In this document: piece by piece, positions 57,235 to 64,000 of the stretch
How the letters are laid out: each line of letters starts with the position of its first letter
Numbering within the stretch: the stretch's first letter is position 1
Origin: Cotesia glomerata
Taxonomy: Eukaryota > Arthropoda > Insecta > Hymenoptera > Braconidae
Assembly: GCF_020080835.1 (NCBI RefSeq)
Contig: NC_058158.1
Span: 23,077,639 to 23,141,638, forward strand
Length of the DNA stretch: 64,000 nt
Direction: 5' to 3'
Made by a program: the position numbers and the translations under genes
The notes under the pieces: model-generated
The model's database searches: none
Told to the model about the DNA's origin: nothing
Seen by the model: the letters and a program-made list of their open reading frames with translations, nothing else

Positions 57235-58158
57235 CCCTCGCGGTTTTGAGAATGCCGTAAAAATACCGTAATTTTTCGGCATTTATGCTCATGCCGTACA
57301 TTTACCGTTATAATTCAGCAATAATGCGGTTAAACTATAGTTGTTTTGGCCAGTTTTTATACTGTAGTTATCCAGTATATATACTGCACTTATGCTGTAC
57401 AGTTACCAAAAATATACTATACAATTACCGCATTAATGCCCAAATTTTACCCAAAAAATTCCAAATAATTACCGTAATAATACAGTAATTTTGCCGAATA
57501 TTTTCTGACATAATGGACAATTATTAAAGATTTAGTTTTATTTTAGTTCACTTCTATGTTAGAAATGAATAAAATGAAAAATTTCAAATTTTGCTTTTTA
57601 TTCTCCATCGCTACTTTGCAAAAACAAATACTGTTTTTGAATAAAAAATATGTAGAATATTATTTTTTAATTAGGTATTTAGCAGTAATTAATATAAAAT
57701 AATACATATGTTAAGTAAATATATTCTAATTTTAATTTCAATTTTTAATTTCTCACTTAGAAAATTGAAAATTTTCTAAGATGGACGGTGTGGCTTAATG
57801 TAAATAGAATAAGCAAAAAAACAGTATGGTATAATCCGGGTAGCTCAAATGGTAGAGTAGCCGACATGTCCCCAGGAGGTTCTGGGTTCGAATCCCAGTC
57901 CGAGCGTTATTTAATTTGACACCATTTTTTAAATATGTTTTTAATACAATCATTTTACCGCCTTATTACCGTAAATATGCCGCATTTTCAGCGTAAATAT
58001 TCTAAATTTTTAGCGTAAATGTATCGCATTTTTACGGTAAATGTTCCGTAATTTTTCGATAAAAAAACTGACCAAAACAACCGAAAAAATGCTGAAAAAA
58101 TACCGCATTAATACTGTATAATTGCGACATTTTTTCGGCATTTACAAAACCGCTAGGG
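57235..58158. mobile_element. 0.9-kb TIR element in the T2 last exon
   Basis: Ends CCCTCGCGGTTTTGAGAATG and (reverse complement) CCCTAGCGGTTTTGTAAATG. The interior repeats 'taccgtaa', 'atgccg' and 'attaccg' motifs and carries a tRNA-like module. Codons on both sides join in frame when it is removed, so the site is clear; TT is the only duplicated sequence seen. Confidence 0.85.
57835..57906 (+). ncRNA. tRNA-like sequence inside the TIR element
   Basis: GGTAGCTCAAATGGTAGAG (A box and D arm with pairing GCTC/GAGT) and a perfect T arm CTGGGTTCGAATCCCAG, then TCCGAGCG. The acceptor stem pairs poorly (ATCCGGG with TCCGAGC) and the anticodon stem GCCGA does not pair with CCAGG. A tRNA-derived sequence, probably not a working tRNA. 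Confidence 0.6.
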
Positions 58159-58696
58159 TTGGTTTCACAGTTTTTTAAAACATGAACTATTCTTCTTTTT
58201 GTTTCAACTGAAACAGTTTCGTCAAAGAGCGATAAAACAGACAACTCGTTATTTAAATACCACAAGTGATCGGCTAATTTTTCTGAGCATGCCCGTGAAA
58301 TAGTATTATTAAATTTTTTATATGAAATTAATTCTTTAATTAAAGTTAAATCATTATTAGGTGCTGCTATAGCGCACGGCGCAGTATACCAAGCTTTTAT
58401 ATAGAATATTATGATAAATAAACTAAGTTCTCGTAATCCAGCTATTTCTGATTTAGTAAGATGAAATTCATTTCTAAATAAAAAAATTTTTAAACTATAT
58501 ATTGCTTTAGCCATCCACCTTGCATGATGGACGGCTCCAGGATGCTTAAATGTAATATTTGTGGTAGTAGCACTCAAAAATATCGATGATAATTGCAGGA
58601 GTTCACGGTAATCGTCATGACAATGATCCATCTACAAAAAAAGTTCAAAGTCAAAATAAAATTACTTACATTGCAACCTCAAAGTAAAGAACATTA

Positions 58697-59122
58697 ATTA
58701 TTATCAACTGATGTGAAGTAAAAGTTACAAAATATTTTTTTGCCCTCCGGGCGGAAAGTGGCAACTTTCGTCCCGCTGCGCTACACTAAGTTGCCGCTTT
58801 CCGCCTTCGTCAGACAAAAAAATAGTATACACTCCTCGGGAAGTAAATAAGAAAGCCTCAGATCACATGTTTGTTGACCTCGGCTTCGCCTCGGCCAACA
58901 ATTACATGTGATCTGAGACATTTCTTACTTTACTTCCCTAGGTGTGTAATATACTATTACAAATGCAATTGTAATCGTTAATGATGATTAAGTGTGTAAT
59001 AATCATGTGAAATTGATTTCCAATATTTTTATTTACAACGGGGTTAATTATTAAGTGTAAAATGGATGATTATATGGAACTTCATAAATTTTCATGTTTC
59101 ACTTTAACATCAGTTGATAATT
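58697..59122. repeat. Foldback unit enclosing two palindromes (P1, P2)
   Basis: The outer arms 'attatcaactgatgtgaagt' (58697) and the inverse at 59097-59122 enclose two large imperfect palindromes. P1 (58736-58822) has arms 'ggcggaaagtggcaact' and 'agttgccgctttccgcc'. P2 (58821-58957) has arms of about 60 bp with 'cagatcacatg' and 'catgtgatctgag' around the apex GGCTTCGCC. The spacer 58632-58696 is T2 intron. Confidence 0.85.
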
Positions 59123-59138
59123 CTTTAGCGCTGGATTA

Positions 59139-59275
59139 ATAGTACATTACGATACAAGGGACTTAAGTAGCCGATTATTGAACCGTGGGAAGTTAGCGCA
59201 CGAGCGAAGCGAGTGCGATAACTTTACACGGTTCAATTATCGGTTAATTAAGTCCCACGTATCGTACACTATTTT
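59139..59275. repeat. Palindrome P3 at the left edge of the recombinase element
   Basis: Left arm 'acgatacaagggacttaagt' and 'gccgattattgaaccgtg'; right arm is the inverse with few changes. The apex is itself an inverted repeat around GAGCGAAGCGAG. Its half-site recurs inverted at 61562-61584, the other edge of the element. Confidence 0.85.
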
Positions 59276-59299
59276 ATAGTACGAGTGACTTCTCTCTTT

Positions 59300-59342
<43 letters not shown>

Positions 59343-59491
59343 ATTGTCAAACAAAATCCGTCGATCGTGTGGTTTAATTGGACAGTCACGATTATGCGTT
59401 TTTATTTTGTTTTTGGAGCGGTTATATTTGTTATTTACATCGTACTAAAATATTAATGAAAATTTTATGTTAAAAGTGTTTTGTATGTACA

Positions 59492-60999
59492 ATGAGCAGC
59501 TCAGAGAGTGAATTTAATGATAGTGGCGATATTGTTTCTAATGAAATTAGAGAGACTGCAAAAAATTTTACATTGGATTTATTGCCTGACAAATCTAAAA
59601 GATTGTATGTCGCACGTTATAATTTATTTAAGAAGTGGTGCAAAGGCAAGAAAAATTCGTTTTGTGAGGATGTTTTATTGGCTTATTTTGCCCATCTTGA
59701 GAAAAGTTATGCACCATCTAGCTTATGGGCTACTTATTCGATGTTAAAATGTACGATTAATACAATAAATAAAATAGATAATGGCAAGTATAAACGGTTA
59801 ACGATGTTTTTGAAGAAAAAGTCTACAGGATACAAATCTAAAAAATCTCAAATATTTTATAAAGAAGATATTAATAAATTTTTAAATGAAGCGCCGGATG
59901 ATGTTTACTTAGGCTATAAGGTACGTAAAATTGTGTATTTTTTGAATCATCGATTCATTGATTAATTTAAATTATTTATTGCAGACTGTCCTTATTTTTG
60001 GAATAGCCGGTGCGCTTAGACGAGCAGAGTTTATTAATTTAACAGTAGACGATGTTAGAAATTTGGATCAATCTGTGCTTTTTGTTAAAATTAACGACAC
60101 TAAAAATAATGTGCCTCGATCATTCACTATAACAGGTGAATTTTATAAGGTGTGTATCAAGTACATAGAATGCAGGCCAGAAGTCAGTAAGACGAACAGA
60201 TTTTTCTTGAAATATTCCAATGGAAGATGCGCGCGTCAACCAACCAATTGGTGTTAATATGATTCCTAAAATTGCAAAAGATATAGCAGCTTATTTAAAT
60301 TTGCCTAATTTTGAAGGATTTACTGGCCACGCCTTTCGTAGAACTTCCGCAACATTAATAGTTGATGCTGGTGGTGATTTAACTACGCTCCAAAGGCATG
60401 GTGGATGGAAATCCAGTGGGGTTGCTTTTGGTTATGTTGCTGACTCTTTGAATAACAAAAAAAAAATTTGTGGACAAATTAGCAGTGGAATCGAACTAAA
60501 TAATCAAGTTAAACACCCAATCTCTGCTTCTAAGATAACAACTAATCCAGTAACTGTAGTAGCACCAGTTCAAACTCCATCTATGTTATCTACCGGTTTA
60601 AGTTCGTCTTCTCCAGTTCCAGAAAAACGGGTTGCAAAATTAAAAACAAAGAATAATATTCTTTCTCAAAATTCGAGTTCTGAAATCTCAACATTATATC
60701 AGAGTGAAGAAGATTTTTTAGTTAATGAAGAAAATCAAGAAAATTTTTCAATTCCGAAATTAAAACCGCAATCCAAAAATTTAATTTTCCCGGACCAAAT
60801 TCGCAACAAGACTCAATACACAGAAGTTTTATACGACCCAGACGTTGGTTTATTCGTATACGATCCACTAAGTATCCATTCAAATGTATCTTATGTTTTT
60901 AGCAATTGCAATATTACCGTAAATAGTAATGGCAATTGTGTTTTTAATAATTGTACTGTAGAAAATGCAGCTCAAGCTAAAAACATACAAAAAAACTAA
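59492..60999 (+). pseudogene. Tyrosine recombinase (Crypton-like), 4-bp frameshift
   Basis: Exon 1 is 59492-59920 (GTACGT donor), exon 2 from 59985 (TTGCAG acceptor). The N-terminal domain (about 1-140: NLFKKWCKGKKNSFCEDVLL, YFAHLEKSYAPSSLWATYS) resembles the SAM-like core-binding domain of phage-type integrases. The catalytic part has AGALRRAEF (Arg I), then HAFRRTSATL (HxxR), RHGGWKS (second His/Trp) and FGYVADS (nucleophile Tyr). The C-terminal tail ends in FSNCNITVNSNGN and VFNNCTVEN, a beta-type repeat also seen in related insect proteins. This enzyme class cuts and rejoins DNA through a phosphotyrosine. Just before the catalytic HxxR block a duplicated CCAA (near 60233-60241) throws the frame into a stop (NWC*), while the other frame stays open to 60999. 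So the copy is broken by one small duplication. No zinc finger or GCR1 domain seen. Confidence 0.85.
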
Positions 61000-63494
61000 A
61001 TTATTTTATTTTAGTATTTTCTTATGTATTTCTTAGTAAATTACTTTAATATTTTGTTTATAATTTATTATAAAATATTTTAATAATGTTCATAACATAA
61101 TCTAATGTTTTGTTTATAATTTAAAATATTCTAATAGATATTACTAATTAAAACTTTTATGTTTTTGTATTAATTATTGATGTAATTTTATCGTGTTTCA
61201 ATAAATATTAGTTTCCAAATATTAAAAAATTTTTCAAATCTCCTCAAATAAAATTACAAAGTTAATATACTACTCTAAATTTATCAAAACAAAAGAAAGT
61301 ACTAAACTGATTTATTTATTAATGCTTATATCAGTCGGTATGTATGTTTATATATATGTTTGACAGTTTAAATTAACCATAAATATGACGATATATTATT
61401 AGTATTATAATATTTTCTGGTGCTCCTTTGAATGATTACATGATATTTCTCTTTTTTCTGCTTATTTGTATGTTTAAAAAAAATTATTTTATAGTTTATT
61501 ATCTTTATGTACGATTCTGTGAAGTAAGTAAGCGCGTGGTTTAAGCAAAAGATAGCGTGCAATAATCGGCTAGTTAAGTTCCGCGCAAGCGTGATTTAAA
61601 AGTAATTTTAAGTCACTGAGTACTATAAAAAATTTTACTTCTATTTGATTATTAACGAATTTCAAAATTTCATCTTTGATTGGTGTTATAACTTCCAAAA
61701 TTTCTTGGTCATAAATACCAGCCGTAAAGTTTGATTGATCAATTTCATCTCACTTCTTTTTAAATCTCTGATAAATTGGAACGTTTGGGCCAGATGAAGC
61801 AGGCCAGTATATTTCAAATGCACTTCGAAGAACAATTTCAAAAATATGGTGTCGACATGGCAAGTATAACAGTTGTCGATTCAGAGCCTTTTCTACTAAT
61901 ACACACGCACCATTTCTGATTCCTGTAAAAATAAAATAAGAATTTAGCATTTAACATTACTATAACTAAACGCTTTATATATTAATAATTAATAAGTAAT
62001 TTACCCGTATTTGACGCTGTAGTATCAGAACACAATGCTTTGATATCAGTATTAATATTCCATTGTTTTACTGTTGTAATAATAGCTGAAGCTTGATTTT
62101 GTCCAGTTCCAGATTCTAGTTTGGGGACTCCTAACAGTTGAAATTTACCTGATGATGATAAAATAATAGGAAGCCGGTCAACTTGTTCTATACCTGTAAT
62201 ATCTGACAACAGTTTTTCATCAAAATGTAGCACATAATTATCAGTTTCCAAATTAGTTTTCAGATTTAACGTCGCTTCTTTGCGAAATTTTTCCCGTGCT
62301 CGGTGAATAGTCAAATGACTGAAGTTTACGCTTGCACAATCAATATTTAGGCTAGATAATAAAGCAGCAAAAATGTAAGTCGCTGACCTACTACTCACAT
62401 TAGCTCTATCCAAAGCCGCAGCAAGTTCTGGTGTCATTAGATCAATTTTAGGAATTTGTTGTTTTGGAATTTCATCTTTATAATCAGAGATTATACGAGA
62501 AGTATTACTTTCCAAAGATTTCTGGGATAACTTAGATGTTTGACTTGATATTTCATGATTAACAACATTATCAGTCTCAACTGTACAAGAATAGTCAACA
62601 TTGTCATTACCGAACTCTCCGACATCAAATGTACCACTATCATTATTGTTATTATAATTGATATCAATGTTCTCTTCATTATTGTTATCACTATTACTGT
62701 AGTTATTATTTTCATCGCTTACATCAACATCCATATCTTCAACATCTTCTGGAATTGGTTGAGAATTATATGAAATAAAACCACGTCGACTGGAAGATTT
62801 TTGTCCCAAATAAAATAATCTTTTTTCTTTATCCAGTAAATTTAGCACATCAGCATGAGCTATATCAAATAGTTTATTTAATTCGTCCCGAAAAAGGGAT
62901 TCATTTTTTTTTTGAGATTTTGACTTTTTCCTCTTACAGTTTTTTTGTAAATTCCTCCATCGATTGTGATTTGAGGTTAGTTTTAAAAAAGCAGATCTTT
63001 TCTCTCTTGTCGGGATTTGTGCCACACACCAAATTTCGAAAACTTTGTCGACAGTGGTTGATATGCTTTCTTTCACTGAAAAATTTTTCGTTTTGAGATA
63101 ATAAAATAAAAGTGACATAACCTCTTTCAATGAAGGTAATTTTTTTTCACCAAATTCACTTAATACATCACCAATCAAGTACACTGTTTTCACCATTGTG
63201 ATCATAAAATTTAGAACTTATATATTTTAATTATAAGCAAATTAAATTAATAATATAATGAATTTAAATAACAATCAGTATCAATAAAGAAAGACAATGA
63301 CGAGAAGATAGAACAAAGCATTGAAAGGAGAGCAACAAAGAGAAATTGGTACTGAACGACCAAGCTTACCAACACAGAGCTTACTAACTACATTACTCAA
63401 ATCAAACGAATATACTACTTTTATCGACGGAGCTGAATAAAGCTCATTCAATATTTTTTAAATGAAAAAAATTAATCAAATTTTATAGTTGATT

Positions 63495-63884
63495 GAATTG
63501 ATTTAATATATTTATAATTTTTTTAACATTTTTAAGAAAATATTTGAAATTTTTGATTGGTGTTATTTTTGATTGCAAATATCTTTGAAACGGTTGATCT
63601 GAGGAACTTTGATCTTCAAACGTTTTTTGTAGAGCGTAAAATTTCCTATAAGACCTTTCTCTGGGATATTGCGTAAACAAGCCATTCCGAAGAAATTAAA
63701 ATTGAAAAGTAAAAAAAAAGTTTTCTCGTGTTATTTAAATAGAAAAATAACAAATGAATTGAGGAAAACCTTAATATTAATATTAAGGGCTCTAATAGGC
63801 GCCAAAATTTTTGTTTTTAAATGTACTTTCAACTTTTCAGCACCATTAAAAAAAAAAAAAATTTTTTTTTTTTGAAACACCCTA
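63495..63884. repeat. TIR of T2, high-coordinate end
   Basis: Inverted copy of 56211-56600 with scattered substitutions. The gene starts about 290 bp inside it (63205); the 63206-63494 stretch is the presumed promoter/5' UTR with no clear box. Confidence 0.88.
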
Positions 63885-64000
63885 ATGATTATATATGATT
63901 ATATATAATTATATACTTATATATAATTGTATATGGAACTATATATAATCCTGCATGGTTGTATATTGCTCCATATATAGCCATATATAATTATATTATA
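63885..64000. repeat. TTGCTCCATATATAG repeat, second flank of T2
   Basis: 'atggaactatatataatcct' and 'gtatattgctccatatatag' match the other flank at 56146-56210 and the copy at 50385-50441. Confidence 0.75.

Larger units (their letters stand above)
59139..61630 (+). mobile_element. Crypton-like tyrosine-recombinase element in T2 intron 3
   Basis: Bounded by related sequences: 'atagtacgagtgactt' at 59275-59292 and the inverse 'aagtcactgagtactat' at 61611-61627, and by the P3 half-site 'gacttaagtagccgattatt' versus its inverse at 61562-61584. It contains a single tyrosine recombinase gene and a (TC)n tract at about 59300-59338. The exact ends and any TSD cannot be fixed; recombinase elements often make none. 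61000-61560 is AT-rich 3' sequence without a gene. Confidence 0.65.
56869..63205 (-). pseudogene. T2 transposase gene, interrupted
   Basis: The first coding block (63205-61982) is one open exon: MVKTVYLIG, a basic KKNCKRKKSKSQKK stretch, an Asn/Asp-rich linker, then MTPELAAALDRANVSSRSAT, LHFDEKLLSDI (candidate Asp) and CSDTTASNTG (candidate Asp), ending at a GGGTAAAT donor. Exon 2 (61925 to about 61645) has GIRNGACVLVEK and LPCRHHIFE (CxxH), but a TGA follows KKK near 61751. Exon 3 (58631 to about 58159, after TTTTTGTAG) has DYRELLQLSSIFL and is cut by a MITE; it continues at 57234, has a TGA near 57180, then SFDLSYDFIDED and NDIAERGVALIEQYN (candidate Glu) to its stop at 56869. Three disruptions make it inactive. 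It shares all motifs with T1 at moderate identity, so the two are different families of one lineage. Unlike T1, the first two coding segments are not separated by an intron. Confidence 0.85.
56211..63884 (-). mobile_element. Long-TIR DNA transposon 'T2', relative of T1
   Basis: Ends TAGGGTGTTTC and GAAACACCCTA with ~390-bp arms (about 95% identical). Flanking octamers ATAATTAT and ATGATTAT match at 7 of 8, in keeping with the 8-bp TSD of T1. The minus-strand gene is homologous to the T1 transposase throughout. It has been interrupted by a MITE (57235-58158) in the last exon and by palindromic DNA plus a tyrosine-recombinase element in intron 3. Confidence 0.88.

Noticed and set aside
57835..57906. 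Functional tRNA gene
   Set aside because: The T arm is perfect and the D arm fair, but acceptor and anticodon stems fail and it lies inside a TIR element. Kept as tRNA-like.
59277..59965. Tyrosine recombinase as a DIRS/Ngaro retrotransposon
   Set aside because: No reverse transcriptase, RNase H or split direct repeats within the element; a Crypton-like single-gene element fits better.
1..64000. Polydnavirus or Maverick/Polinton provirus
   Set aside because: No capsid, DNA polymerase B, ATPase or virulence-type gene families seen; all coding remnants are transposon types.

Overview
The window reads as AT-rich insect chromosome. Evidence: GT-AG introns in several genes, Helitrons with insect-type ends, an R1/Waldo-like LINE sitting in an (AC)n tract, Crypton-like and Mutator-like genes, and no operons. 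A TE-dense hymenopteran such as a parasitoid wasp would fit, but that is an inference and the species cannot be read from the sequence. I recognise no host single-copy gene. Almost everything that can be explained is mobile DNA, much of it nested.

Layout. 1-4970: old Helitron-class sequence, a 2.2-kb Helitron with a helicase remnant, a TA-flanked MITE and a second Helitron with 122-bp tandem repeats. 4986-11271: complete DNA transposon 'T1' with ~729-bp terminal inverted repeats (TIRs), an exact 8-bp target-site duplication (TSD) and a spliced but broken transposase. 11.6-19.1 kb: a decayed gene fragment, a ~788-bp tandem array, three copies of a conserved hairpin block, a (TA)n tract and a foldback element. 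19.2-20.9 kb: a SINE joining tRNA-like and 5S-like parts, then a short Helitron. 21387-26294: a TIR transposon with DDE-transposase remnants, split by a 2.7-kb element rich in TGACGTCA. 26.3-32.2 kb: ~510-bp degenerate repeats interrupted by nested TIR elements. 32950-41986: Ty3/gypsy LTR retrotransposon, minus strand, with intact pol and an extra non-env ORF; its 5' LTR and gag start are truncated. 42-51.7 kb: TIR elements with tRNA-like cores, the (AC)n-inserted LINE and a Helitron with tandem repeats. 51.8-56.2 kb: a Harbinger-like MITE and a Mutator-like transposase pseudogene. 56211-63884: 'T2', a diverged relative of T1 in the opposite orientation, interrupted by a 0.9-kb MITE and by a Crypton-like tyrosine-recombinase element with neighbouring palindromes.

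Most notable: (i) the T1/T2 transposon family, with long TIRs, 8-bp TSDs, shared subterminal motifs and a transposase with D, D, CxxH and E motifs; (ii) the palindromes beside the tyrosine recombinase, which share end motifs with its own element; (iii) repeated tRNA-like Pol III-type modules inside unrelated TIR elements; (iv) a hairpin block in three copies with one compensatory base-pair change. All transposase reading frames seen carry breaks; gypsy pol is the only long intact enzyme frame.
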